Below, one piece after another: positions 26,777 through 35,157 of a DNA stretch of 64,000 nucleotides; the first letter of the stretch is position 1; every line of letters begins with the position of its first letter. The notes below the pieces were generated by a model, which had not been told where the DNA came from, made no database searches, and worked only from the letters and a program-made list of their open reading frames with translations. The translations under genes and the position numbers were made by a program. This stretch comes from CBDDHT01 sp965227905 (GTDB lineage Bacteria; Pseudomonadota; Alphaproteobacteria; Rhizobiales; Methyloligellaceae): positions 5,456,001 to 5,520,000 of the forward strand of contig OZ245780.1 of the NCBI GenBank assembly GCA_965227905.1. The letters run 5' to 3'.

Positions 26777-26808
26777 GCGCCTATCGCACGGAAAAGGAGT
26801 CTCAAGGC

Positions 26809-27882
26809 GTGCAGATGCTGGTTCGGCTCGCAAAAACGCTGATCATCGCTGCACTCGGCGGACTCGTCTTCTGGACGCTCGGATTCCCGGCACCCTGGCT
26901 TGCCGGCCCCACCATCGCCGTCGCGGCAGCTGCTCTATCGAATCTCGAAATCGGTGTTCCTGCCAGACTGTCCGACATCGCCTTTGTTTTTCTGGGCGCA
27001 GCGATGGGATCAGGTGTTTCACCTGACAGTTTCGAGCTCGTCGAGCGCTGGCCGCTGAGCATCGCCCTCCTCATTGTCTGTGTCGGATCGATGATGATTT
27101 TCGGCGCGCGGTATCTCGAACGCTTTCATGGATTTGACAGAGCAACCGCACGGCTTTGCGCTGTGCCCGGCGCGCTTAACTATGTGATTGCCGTCGCGAT
27201 CGAAAGCACGGCCGACGTGCGCCGGGTCGCGATCCTGCAGACGATCCGGCTGACCACACTTGTCGTCATTATGCCGTTTATGGTGACGGTGCTCTACGCG
27301 ACGAGCGAGGCACCTGTTCAGGTCGCCGCTGCGACGGCTTCACTCGGTGACATTGCTCTGCTTGTGGTGATCGGGACACTTGGTGGATTCATTGCCACCC
27401 TTGTCCGCGTACCGGCTCCATTCCTATTCGGCCCCATGATTGCGAGCACAGTCCTCTATGCGACCGGCATCGTGGCAGGCCAGCTGCCGGACTGGCTGCT
27501 CATACCCGGCTTCGTTCTGATCGGTGCGGTTATCGGCGTCGAATTCATTGGAACCGATATGGCCATCCTCAGAAGTTCTCTGAAGGCCGGCGCGGCCAGT
27601 ATCGTGCTCCTGGTCGGCATAAGTTTCCTGTTCGCCTTGCCGACGGCTCTTTTGCTGGACCTGCCACTTGCACAAACCTGGATTGCCTATGCACCCGGGG
27701 GCGTCGATGCCATGGCGATTTTGGCGCTTGCCATGGATCTGGATCCTGCCTTTGTCGGCACGCACCACGTCATCCGCTTCCTCGGACTCAGCGTGTTTGT
27801 GCCTCTCTGGTTGCGAGGCGTCGGCGGAACCGATGACCGCTCACCGGGATTAGGTCCCGACACGAAACGGAGTGATGCATGA
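26809..27882 (+). CDS. AbrB family (AbrB/AmoX-like) membrane protein, probable transporter
   Basis: A 357-residue membrane protein with about ten helices in two repeats. Each repeat has the glycine/proline-rich half-motif FPAPWLAGPTIAVAAAAL or VPAPFLFGPMIASTVL, typical of the family historically named AbrB or ammonia-monooxygenase-like. It has no relation to the DNA-binding AbrB. Start is GTG 26809 with AAGGAG nine bases upstream. Its stop overlaps the next gene by ATGA. Uptake or export of the pathway substrate is suggested by context only. Confidence 0.82.
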   Translation: MQMLVRLAKTLIIAALGGLVFWTLGFPAPWLAGPTIAVAAAALSNLEIGVPARLSDIAFVFLGAAMGSGVSPDSFELVERWPLSIALLIVCVGSMMIFGARYLERFHGFDRATARLCAVPGALNYVIAVAIESTADVRRVAILQTIRLTTLVVIMPFMVTVLYATSEAPVQVAAATASLGDIALLVVIGTLGGFIATLVRVPAPFLFGPMIASTVLYATGIVAGQLPDWLLIPGFVLIGAVIGVEFIGTDMAILRSSLKAGAASIVLLVGISFLFALPTALLLDLPLAQTWIAYAPGGVDAMAILALAMDLDPAFVGTHHVIRFLGLSVFVPLWLRGVGGTDDRSPGLGPDTKRSDA

Positions 27883-28943
27883 AGCTTCTTGTTCTTCCCG
27901 GGGACGGAATCGGCCCGGAGATAATGGCGGCAACCGAGACCGTCCTTGAGACGCTCGCGGCAAAGTTCGGTCTCGACATTGAGCTGGAGCATGACCTCAT
28001 CGGTCTAGCCAGTTTGGAGGCGCACGGCTCCACGCTGCCCGAGAGCGTCGTCGAAAAGGCACGCTCCGCCAATGGGGTTTTGCTTGGCCCGGTGTCCAGT
28101 GCCGACTATCCGCCTCCCGATCAGGGTGGCCACAACCCATCAGCCGGTTTCAGATCGGCGCTCGATCTTTACGCCAATATTCGCCCGTCCCGAACAATCG
28201 ATGGCTTGGACGCGATGGCCAAATCCATGGATCTCATTCTCGTGCGCGAGAACACGGAAGGCTTCTATGCCGACCGCAATATGGTGAAAGGCTCGGGCGA
28301 GTTCATGGCGACCGAGGATCTTGCCTTTGCAATCCGCAAGATCACGCGTGAGGGCTCAGAGCGTGTCGCCCGAATTGCAGCAGAACTCGCCATGTCTCGA
28401 CGAAAGCACCTTACGATGGTGCACAAAGCCAATGTCCTCAAACTGTCGGACGGGCTTTTCTGCGAAAGCGTGCATGCTGTCTGCAAGGATTTTCCTGAAC
28501 TCCAGGTCGACGATGTTCATGTGGACGCCATGGCGTCACTGCTCGTACGCGAACCTGAAAGCTTCGACGTTATCGTCACCACAAACATGTTCGGCGATAT
28601 CCTGTCGAATGAAGCTGCCGAACTCTCGGGCGGACTGGGGCTGGGCGGATCGCTCAATGCCAGCGACACGCATGCCGTTGCGCAGGCGGCGCATGGATCG
28701 GCTCCCGACATTGCAGGCCAGGATGTGGCCAATCCGACAGCCCTCATGCGCTCACTCGCCAGATTGCTCGACTGGATTGGCGAGCGTCAGCGCAGCAATG
28801 CCGCGCGCGAAGCCTCGGCAGCTCTGGAGAATGCCCTGGACAGCGCATTATCCAGACCAGCAACCCGGACAAATGACGTTGGAGGAGAAATTGGTACGCG
28901 TGCTTTCGGCGATGCTGTGACAGCGGCTGTGCATGAGGCATGA
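27879..28943 (+). CDS. Isocitrate/isopropylmalate dehydrogenase family protein
   Basis: A 354-residue beta-decarboxylating dehydrogenase. Seen are LPGDGIGPEI, the substrate loop LDLYANIRPSR, VRENTEGFYADRN, HKANVLKLSDGLF and the metal-binding VTTNMFGDILSNEAAELSGGLG. The cofactor loop HGSAPDIAGQDVANPTA is that of NAD-dependent members. LeuB, tartrate dehydrogenase and homoisocitrate dehydrogenase share this plan. The RENTEGFYA motif and the catabolic context favour a tartrate/homoisocitrate-like activity over leucine synthesis. It is last in the GntR-membrane protein-dehydrogenase set. Confidence 0.88.
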   Translation: MKLLVLPGDGIGPEIMAATETVLETLAAKFGLDIELEHDLIGLASLEAHGSTLPESVVEKARSANGVLLGPVSSADYPPPDQGGHNPSAGFRSALDLYANIRPSRTIDGLDAMAKSMDLILVRENTEGFYADRNMVKGSGEFMATEDLAFAIRKITREGSERVARIAAELAMSRRKHLTMVHKANVLKLSDGLFCESVHAVCKDFPELQVDDVHVDAMASLLVREPESFDVIVTTNMFGDILSNEAAELSGGLGLGGSLNASDTHAVAQAAHGSAPDIAGQDVANPTALMRSLARLLDWIGERQRSNAAREASAALENALDSALSRPATRTNDVGGEIGTRAFGDAVTAAVHEA

Positions 28944-29059
28944 GGCACCTCGTTACGGACCGACCGCATGTGTCATGGATCACCGTCCCAGCGCTACGAT
29001 ATTGTTCAATCTGCTGGAGGCAACTAGGCTCTACCCCTTAGTCAAAAAGGGTGTGCGTC

Positions 29060-29641
29060 GTGCTGGAACAACGTTTTGGCAGAATTTCGAGCTTCTTTGC
29101 CGCTGTCTTTCTGCTCGTATTCTCCGATACAGCTCCAGCAACTGCGGAGAACGTCTCGACCGCCCTGAAATCCGGAGGAGCCGTTGGCCTTATGCGTCAC
29201 GCGGTTGCCCCAGGCTCAACGGACCCCGCCAACTTCAAATTGAACAAGTGCTCGACACAACGCAACCTTTCCGCTGCCGGACGCGCTCAGGCAAAACGGA
29301 TCGGTGGTTGGTTTCGCAAGAACGGGATCACATCGGCCAATATCCTCACGAGCGCCTTTTGCCGTTGCCGCGATACAGCAAGGTTGTTGGGACTTGGAGG
29401 CGTGAAGACAAAGGCGTGGCTCAACGCGTTGGCAAACGAAAAAAATCCAGCACGAAAGCAAATGGCGGGTTTGACAGCATTCATCCGCTCGGCAAAGGCG
29501 GGAAAACCAGCGATCCTGGTGACTCACAAATGGAACATTGCGCGGCTTGTCGGCATCACGCCCGCATCCGGAGAGACCATTGTCGTGCGGGCAGCCTCAG
29601 GTGGCAGGATCAGCGTTGTCGGACGGATCCCCGCTCGCTGA
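29060..29641 (+). CDS. Exported histidine phosphatase family protein (paralogue 1)
   Basis: A 193-residue protein with a signal peptide (about 29 residues, ending near ATAEN) and a compact histidine phosphatase domain. The phosphohistidine site is MRHAVAPG, with Ala in place of the usual Gly of RHG; the second His is in VTHKWNIARL. CSTQRNLSAAGRAQ and SAFCRCRDTARLLGLG are shared with the gene at 47594. GTG 29060 has AAAGGG about eight bases upstream; GTG 29051 is an alternative. Periplasmic dephosphorylation is likely, substrate unknown. Confidence 0.8.
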   Translation: MLEQRFGRISSFFAAVFLLVFSDTAPATAENVSTALKSGGAVGLMRHAVAPGSTDPANFKLNKCSTQRNLSAAGRAQAKRIGGWFRKNGITSANILTSAFCRCRDTARLLGLGGVKTKAWLNALANEKNPARKQMAGLTAFIRSAKAGKPAILVTHKWNIARLVGITPASGETIVVRAASGGRISVVGRIPAR

Positions 29642-29998
29642 CACAATTCGCGCACTTCAGCCAAGCGCGCGTGACAGAAATCAGGCTAAATCGCGGCGCC
29701 TTTTAGCAGGCTGCATCACATCGCTGAAATTCAGCTGTGTGGCTAAAACACCACGGTCAACGAGATCGATCCATGTGACATTCAAGTCTGGCAAGCACAC
29801 GCGAGGCATCAATTTCGATAGCTATCGTTGCCGCAAAATCGGTATCTACCTTTCGCAGCCAAGCCTTGTTCATTGGTGCCAAAGTCTGCCGACTCCAAAT
29901 GATCCCTGAAAATGCATGAAGCCGCGCCTGGATTTTCCAAGGCGCGGCTTCATTTTCTTAATTGGACGCTTAAACAGACGTGTCGATCGTGCTCGGAC
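29642..29998. other. 357-bp gap containing only a hairpin
   Basis: No coding frame with a ribosome site is seen. The only structure is the 12-bp terminator-like stem at 29918-29951, described separately. The stretch just before it could be the 3' region of a short plus-strand transcript, but no promoter is obvious. Confidence 0.4.
29918..29951 (+). terminator. Rho-independent terminator-like hairpin
   Basis: GAAGCCGCGCCT at 29918-29929 pairs perfectly with AGGCGCGGCTTC at 29940-29951 across a 10-base loop. ATTTTCTT follows on the plus strand. It lies 276 bp after the histidine phosphatase gene. The minus-strand flank (ATGCATTTTC) is less T-rich at the stem, so plus-strand use is favoured. 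Confidence 0.75.
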
Positions 29999-30097
29999 TC
30001 ATGACTCTTCGATCGGCAGGTCGGCGAGCAGTGTCGCACACAGGCTCAAGGCATAAAGCCCAAGCGCCGCGTACAGCACGAGCTGTATAGCTGTCAT
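29999..30097 (-). CDS. 32-residue single-membrane-segment peptide
   Basis: A very short frame starting at ATG 30097 with a strong GGGGGAAG ribosome site seven bases upstream. The product, MTAIQLVLYAALGLYALSLC followed by ATLLADLPIEES, is one hydrophobic helix with an acidic C-terminal end facing out or in. The frame is open further upstream to 30217, but that part is lysine-rich and lacks a ribosome site. Function is unknown; such peptides often modulate a membrane partner. Confidence 0.5.
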   Translation of the reverse strand: MTAIQLVLYAALGLYALSLCATLLADLPIEES

Positions 30098-30564
30098 TTT
30101 AAGACTTCCCCCGATGACGTTCGATGACGTTTTTTTAGTGAATCGGTGACTGACTACACTCTTTTTTTTGATTCGTAGCAAGCGATGATGTTCAGACTTT
30201 GGCAAAAAAATCGCCATACTGCCACAATTTGGACCAAGCGTTTCAATGCGCTACCACTTTTCGCCCTTGGTTTTGCCGAAATAATTAACTGCGGAATAAG
30301 ATGGCCCGACCTCTTGGGGGAGAGGCCGGGCCGCAGCGCTTTCGCGCGGTGCGCTGGAGGGAATTCAGCGCGGGGCGATGTTAACCGGCCAGACGGGGGG
30401 GCACTGCCGGGATACGCAACGATCGCCCATGTGCAAACCTACCGCACGCAGGCCGGCTTGTCCCATTAAATTCACTTAATATTACGGAATGTTGCAAAGG
30501 CTACAGAAGCCGACAATACACTTATCGTCTGTTTATCAACGCCTTACTGCATCCATTCCTTCAA
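30098..30564. other. 467-bp non-coding stretch with structured core
   Basis: No supported gene. The first 80 bases are AT-rich, with a repeated CGATGACGTT and T-runs on the plus strand. The middle (30303-30428) holds several GC-rich stems described as a separate feature. The remainder (30429-30564) is AT-rich and could carry promoters for a minus-strand RNA and, in the opposite sense, nothing obvious. Confidence 0.4.
30290..30475 (-). ncRNA. Candidate structured RNA or leader, minus strand
   Basis: Minus-strand order: ATCGCCC/GGGCGAT closing stem (30422-30428 with 30373-30379), then GCGCTG at 30351-30356, which can pair with either of two CAGCGC copies (30366-30371 or 30334-30339), then a 12-pair stem 30303-30332 followed by ATCTTATT. 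The last stem has a mismatch on the plus strand that becomes a G-U wobble on the minus strand, favouring minus transcription. I do not recognise the family. It could be a small RNA or the leader of the 32-residue peptide gene. Confidence 0.3.
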
Positions 30565-30951
30565 TCACTGTCGATAAGATCCGGGGCGGTCGTAATTGTC
30601 GCGGTGCAACTCAAACTTCACTTCCGTGACGATAGATGCCCCTTCCTTGTCGCCCCCGCTGCAGGACGCGACCTGCAGACCGATCTGGGCATGATTGACG
30701 GCAGCATCGGTCACAATCTGGACAACCTGACCGAACGTATGGCCGAAGGCTTCGACACCGATGACATAGTGCGGATCCTTGCAGCCAAACTCGCCCTTTT
30801 TCTTGTGTCCGCTCAAAATGACGCTGACCTGGTCTTTTGAAAAATGGATCTTTTCGATCACATCGTTCGTGTACACGGCCTTATCTTCGGCCTGAGCCAC
30901 CGCCGAAAAGCCGATAATCGATACAAGTGTCGCTGCGAGCAGTGATTTCAT
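30565..30951 (-). CDS. Small secreted protein, function unknown
   Basis: A 128-residue protein from ATG 30951 with GGGAGG seven bases upstream; the open frame reaches 31002 without support. A signal peptide (MKSLLAATLVSIIGFSAVAQ then A) precedes a mature domain. The mature part contains two cysteines that could form a disulphide (GCKDPH and ASCSGGD) and ends HRDNYDRPGSYRQ. I do not recognise a family. It is single and followed on the same strand by the structured gap. Confidence 0.65.
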   Translation of the reverse strand: MKSLLAATLVSIIGFSAVAQAEDKAVYTNDVIEKIHFSKDQVSVILSGHKKKGEFGCKDPHYVIGVEAFGHTFGQVVQIVTDAAVNHAQIGLQVASCSGGDKEGASIVTEVKFELHRDNYDRPGSYRQ

Positions 30952-31075
30952 CGTGAACCTCCCAGAAACGAGAAAAACCGCCACGGCTTGCATAGAACGC
31001 AAGACAGACGATCCTCATGTCGCGACATCCGAATGATCCGCGCACGTCTTTTTTTCGCCCGTATCGGGGATCAGG

Positions 31076-31639
31076 TCAAATCTGGAAGGCTTCCAGGCGC
31101 GCCCGTTTGATCAGGTTCGAGACGACAACTGCCGGAATGCTCAAGCTGTGCTTGTCGTTGGCCATGAACTGGAATTCAAACACGAGATCGCTCTGAACGA
31201 ATGTCTTCAGCGTCCGCACAGGCACCTCGATCTGCAGCTGATCATTGTAGACGCAGGTCTTGGAGTCGCCGATACACGAACTCACCGTTCGCTCGGGTGG
31301 ACGCGTAGAGAGCTGCGTACCATCACGCAAACGCGCCTTGTAGCCTTCGTGAGGTTCATTGGCCGTGTAGATCAGCGAGAGATGGATAAAATATTCTTCC
31401 TTGCCGGATTTCTTGTGTTTTTGGGCGCCCAGATACCAAACCGCATGATTGAGCTGCGGCTTTTCCACGGCAAATGTTCCACTGTGGATCTTGATCCACG
31501 GCGCATAGCCATCATCGACTCGCTCGATCACCTCGGGCGGTTGCAAATCATATGTCGGCAGCTTTGCCCCGCCGGCACACCCTCCCAAGGCAACCGCCAG
31601 CGCCAAAATGGCCGTTGTAGGTCTTAGTCTTACGCGCAC
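31076..31639 (-). CDS. Predicted lipoprotein, function unknown
   Basis: A 187-residue protein starting at GTG 31639 with GAGGAG six bases upstream. The lipobox LALAVALGGC puts the lipidated cysteine at residue 21. The mature part is soluble, with two further cysteines (SSCIGDSKTCVYND) likely disulphide-bonded, and a C-terminal VVVSNLIKRARLEAF helix. No family is recognised. It is divergent from the fnrL-like gene with 265 bp between, in which I see no gene. Confidence 0.7.
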   Translation of the reverse strand: MRVRLRPTTAILALAVALGGCAGGAKLPTYDLQPPEVIERVDDGYAPWIKIHSGTFAVEKPQLNHAVWYLGAQKHKKSGKEEYFIHLSLIYTANEPHEGYKARLRDGTQLSTRPPERTVSSCIGDSKTCVYNDQLQIEVPVRTLKTFVQSDLVFEFQFMANDKHSLSIPAVVVSNLIKRARLEAFQI

Positions 31640-31904
31640 GTGTTTCTCCTCAAGCGGCGAATGATATGGAAGGGCGGCGCAACCGGCAAGCCGTGAGATT
31701 CATCGACTTCAAGCTCCACGCCCAACCCGTCGCGTGAGACGTCGTTTCGGCCTCGATAGATTCCAAACGGCCGTCGCGATGCGGTGACCATTTGTCTGAG
31801 CATGAAATGATCGAAATCCACTATTCTGACGTGTATTTTTATTCATTGGTGTAGTTTGGCGCTAAAATGTTTCAATTGGCCTACAACGGAGACCAACCGT
31901 CGCG

Positions 31905-32642
31905 ATGAATGAGCGATCGCAAAAGAGTCGTTGTGCGAATTGCGCGATCCGGCATCGCGCAATTTGCGGAGCGCTGTCGAATGAGGAGATCCAGTCGCTG
32001 AGTCGTATCGCGCATTCGCGAACGCTGTCGCCCGGCGAAACCCTGATGTCCGATGCTGAGCCGACCGAATATTTTGCCAATGTTATCTCCGGTGTCGTCA
32101 AACTGCTCAAGACGTCGGCGGACGGCCGCCAGCAGATTCTCGGGCTCTTGTTTCCCACCGATTTTCTAGGCCGAGCCTATAGCGCCGAGAATCCCTATTT
32201 TGCCGAAGCTGCTACCGACGTCGAAATCTGCTGCTTTCCTCATCAGGCCTTCGAAAAGCTCTTGGCCGATCACCCGGGACTGGAACGACGCCTGTTCGAA
32301 CGCACTCTGAGCGAACTCGACGCCGCGCGCGAATGGCTGTTTGTTCTTGGACGCGCATCCGCTGAAGAGAAGGTGGCGAGTTTCCTGAACATGATGGCGC
32401 GCCGGGCGCCGAACCTCGATTATACGGAGGATAATGCCGAGGCGCCCGCACATTTCCTACTGCCGCTTACGCGCCCCGACATCGCCGACTTCCTCGGGCT
32501 TACGAATGAAACGGTGAGCCGGCAATTCTCCAAGCTAAACAAACGGGGAATCATCCGTTTGGTCACGAGTCGCGAAGTTGTGGTGCCTCATCTGCCGCGT
32601 TTGGCTGAAACAGCGGGACAGACAGAGTTGGAATTCGCCTGA
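31905..32642 (+). CDS. fnrL: FnrL-type oxygen-responsive Crp/Fnr regulator
   Basis: A 245-residue Crp/Fnr-family activator. Four-cysteine iron-sulphur ligands are likely: Cys10, Cys13 and Cys21 in CANCAIRHRAIC, and Cys109 or Cys110 in EICCF. This is the FNR/FnrL pattern rather than FixK. The cNMP-like beta-roll covers about residues 30-140, and the winged helix has TRPDIADFLGLTNETVSRQF, whose E-x-x-S-R recognition helix reads TTGAT-type sites. It sits upstream of the hemerythrin and cbb3 genes, which it probably activates when oxygen falls. The symbol is by similarity. Confidence 0.85.
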   Translation: MNERSQKSRCANCAIRHRAICGALSNEEIQSLSRIAHSRTLSPGETLMSDAEPTEYFANVISGVVKLLKTSADGRQQILGLLFPTDFLGRAYSAENPYFAEAATDVEICCFPHQAFEKLLADHPGLERRLFERTLSELDAAREWLFVLGRASAEEKVASFLNMMARRAPNLDYTEDNAEAPAHFLLPLTRPDIADFLGLTNETVSRQFSKLNKRGIIRLVTSREVVVPHLPRLAETAGQTELEFA

Positions 32643-32656
32643 TCGCGATGCTCGTC

Positions 32657-33268
32657 CTAAAGCCGGGCGCCGGCATTGAGGCTCCGTAACTCGGCGAGCG
32701 AGTTATGCACGTTCCGCCAGTTGGGAACCGATAGAATTTCCTCGCACAGATCGTCGAGATCCTGTTCGGTCAATAAAGATCGAGCCTCAGGCAGCACGAC
32801 AGCGTTCTCCCACTCGACATGCCGTCGCTGACACAGGAAAAAACCACGCAGCATGTAGCCGATCATGTCTGGATTTTTCGGCGGACCGCTCTGTTGCAGA
32901 CCGTCGAGCGCGTCGGCGACCTCCTGACCGAAATCCTCATCCGTGACATGCTCATGAGCCAACTGATCCAAAGCGCTGCACAGCAGCGGGCGCTCGGCTC
33001 CGCGTTGTCTCAGAAGAGGAAACAGGATCGTATCTTCGAACTGCATGTGCGCGCGAAAACCATCACGCAATGTCGAGCCGGCCGTTTCCAGAACGGTTCC
33101 GTGGACCGTCGATGGCAGACAATCGGCGATGAGTTCGAGAAGATCGCAAAGTTCAAGCTGCAATCGATGATCCGATTCGATTAGATCGATTGGATCGGGC
33201 TGCTGATGTCCAGCGACCGAAATGCCGCGTTCGCCCACCAATTTCAGCCAGTGCTTGCTCGTCCGCAT
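32657..33268 (-). CDS. Hemerythrin domain protein
   Basis: A 203-residue protein with a hemerythrin-like four-helix domain. The helices carry ESDHRLQLE, FRAHMQFEDTILFPLL, LAHEHVTDE and RRHVEWENAVVLPEA, which together give the His and Glu/Asp ligands of a di-iron centre. An oxygen- or NO-sensing/repair role fits the position between fnrL and the high-affinity oxidase operon. It is convergent with fnrL (14 bp between stops) and divergent from ccoN, sharing the 210-bp regulatory gap. GGAG precedes the start. Confidence 0.8.
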   Translation of the reverse strand: MRTSKHWLKLVGERGISVAGHQQPDPIDLIESDHRLQLELCDLLELIADCLPSTVHGTVLETAGSTLRDGFRAHMQFEDTILFPLLRQRGAERPLLCSALDQLAHEHVTDEDFGQEVADALDGLQQSGPPKNPDMIGYMLRGFFLCQRRHVEWENAVVLPEARSLLTEQDLDDLCEEILSVPNWRNVHNSLAELRSLNAGARL

Positions 33269-33354
33269 CGCTCCAGTATCTCGTCCACTGTCTCGTAGGG
33301 TGCTTGGCGATTATCAATAAGTCGCAACGCTACGCTGGCGATAATGGTCGCATA

Positions 33355-33368
33355 TTGATCTGTGTCAG
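33355..33368 (+). promoter_or_regulatory. Candidate FNR/FixK box upstream of ccoN
   Basis: The site reads TTGATCTGTGTCAG, matching the TTGA-N6-TCAA pattern of FNR/FixK sites with one mismatch at the last base. It lies about 111 bp before the ccoN start in the gap shared with the divergent hemerythrin gene. Control by the adjacent FnrL is likely from established cbb3 operon regulation. Confidence 0.5.
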
Positions 33369-33478
33369 GGATTTGCGACCATCGGCCGTCTCTTAGTACG
33401 CTCCGCACGATGGTAACTTCATTCAAGACGGAACAGCATTGTCGCATCCGTCAGAATATGGGTGGTGGGGGATACTAC

Positions 33479-35143
33479 ATGGTCCAAACCGAAACCAGGG
33501 AAGAGCTCACGGCTTTTTCCGACGCGTCGGCTGTGCTCGGCGTTGGGATCGCGCTCGTTGTCGGCTTTCTTGTTGCGGTGACAACCGCAGAAGACGTCAT
33601 GGTTTTTCACGGCACGCTCTTCGCTCTCGCTGCCGGCCTTTCCGGATTGGCGATTTTTCGAAGTCTCGCCGAGCGAAAAAAAAATCAGGCAGCCGACACC
33701 GGCTACAATGACGGCGTAGTCAAAGTCGCCGCAGTTGCAGCCATGTTCTGGGGAATCGCCGGATTTCTCGTTGGCGATATTCTAGCATGGCAGCTGGCCT
33801 ATCCGATTTTGAATTTTGATCTGCCCTGGACGAATTTCGGGCGACTGCGACCGCTTCATACATCGGCTGTGATCTTCGCCTTTGGCGGCAATGCCCTTCT
33901 GGCAACGTCGTTCTACGTCGTGCAACGCACGAGCCGCGCGCGTCTTGCCGGACGCTGGTCACCCTGGTTCGTTGTCTGGGGCTACAATCTGTTCATTCTG
34001 ATCGCCGGCACGGGCTACCTTCTCGGCATCACCCAAAGCAAGGAATATGCAGAACCCGAGTGGTATGCCGACCTGTGGCTCACCATCGTGTGGGTTGTCT
34101 ATCTCCTCGTGTTCCTCGGAACGCTGGCACGGCGAAAAGAACCGCACATCTACGTGGCAAACTGGTTCTATCTCTCATTCATCGTCACGGTTGCGATGCT
34201 TCATATCGTCAACAATCTGGCGATGCCCGTGGCTTGGAATGGCAGCAAGAGCTACGTGCTCTTTGCCGGTGTACAAGACGCGATGACGCAATGGTGGTAC
34301 GGCCATAACGCCGTTGGGTTCTTCCTGACGGCAGGCTTCCTCGGCATGATGTATTACTTCATTCCGAAACGTGCTGAGCGGCCGGTCTACTCCTATCGCC
34401 TGTCGATCGTGCATTTCTGGTCTCTGATCTTCCTCTATATCTGGGCAGGACCGCACCATCTTCACTACACCGCTCTGCCCGATTGGGCGCAGACGCTTGG
34501 CATGACATTCTCGATCATCCTGTGGATGCCGTCCTGGGGCGGTATGATCAACGGTCTCATGACCTTGTCCGGCGCCTGGGACAAGTTGCGAACGGATCCG
34601 GTGATCCGGATGATGGTCATTTCCGTGGCCTTTTACGGCATGAGCACTTTCGAGGGCCCCCTGATGAGCATCAAGGCCGTCAACTCGCTCTCTCACTACA
34701 CCGAATGGACCATTGGACATGTGCATTCAGGTGCCTTGGGCTGGGTCGGCATGATCTCGTTCGGCGCGCTTTATTGCCTGTTCCCGTGGCTCTACGGCCG
34801 CAAGGGTCTCTACTCCATGAAGATGGTCGAGTGGCACTTCTGGATTTCGACCATCGGCATCCTGCTCTACATCACGGCGATGTGGGTGGCTGGCATCACC
34901 GAAGGTGTGCAATGGCGCGCTTACGATGAGCTGGGCTTCTTGAAATACTCTTTCGTCGAAACTGTCGAAGCCAAGCATGTCGCCTATCTCGTCAGAGCTT
35001 TCGGAGGACTGCTGTTCGTCGCAGGGTCTTTGCTCATGGCCTACAATCTGTGGCGGACCGCACGAGGTGATGAACTCGTCGACGAAGCCGATCAACCAAC
35101 CGTTGCCGCCGCGCCAGAGCTGCGCCCTGTCGCGGCCGAGTGA
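33479..35143 (+). CDS. ccoN: Cytochrome cbb3 oxidase subunit I
   Basis: Catalytic subunit of the high-affinity terminal oxidase that reduces O2 to water and pumps protons. From ATG 33479, which has GGTGGGGG eight bases upstream, the protein has 554 residues and about 12-14 membrane helices; the open frame runs back to 33362 without support. Haem and copper histidines are visible in RPLHTSAVIFAFGGNALLAT, WWYGHNAVGFFLT, WAGPHHLHYTALPDWAQ and HYTEWTIGHVHSGALGW. First of eight co-oriented cco genes. Inner membrane. Confidence 0.96.
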   Translation: MVQTETREELTAFSDASAVLGVGIALVVGFLVAVTTAEDVMVFHGTLFALAAGLSGLAIFRSLAERKKNQAADTGYNDGVVKVAAVAAMFWGIAGFLVGDILAWQLAYPILNFDLPWTNFGRLRPLHTSAVIFAFGGNALLATSFYVVQRTSRARLAGRWSPWFVVWGYNLFILIAGTGYLLGITQSKEYAEPEWYADLWLTIVWVVYLLVFLGTLARRKEPHIYVANWFYLSFIVTVAMLHIVNNLAMPVAWNGSKSYVLFAGVQDAMTQWWYGHNAVGFFLTAGFLGMMYYFIPKRAERPVYSYRLSIVHFWSLIFLYIWAGPHHLHYTALPDWAQTLGMTFSIILWMPSWGGMINGLMTLSGAWDKLRTDPVIRMMVISVAFYGMSTFEGPLMSIKAVNSLSHYTEWTIGHVHSGALGWVGMISFGALYCLFPWLYGRKGLYSMKMVEWHFWISTIGILLYITAMWVAGITEGVQWRAYDELGFLKYSFVETVEAKHVAYLVRAFGGLLFVAGSLLMAYNLWRTARGDELVDEADQPTVAAAPELRPVAAE

Positions 35144-35157
35144 GGGATAACAAAACC

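Noticed and set aside
30303..30428. SRP (4.5S) RNA
   Set aside because: The conserved GGAAGGAAGCAGC-type apical motif of SRP RNA is absent on both strands, so no known RNA family name was given.
31630..31821. 63-residue open frame on the minus strand
   Set aside because: It overlaps the lipoprotein start and lacks a ribosome site; the lipoprotein start has GAGGAG and a lipobox.
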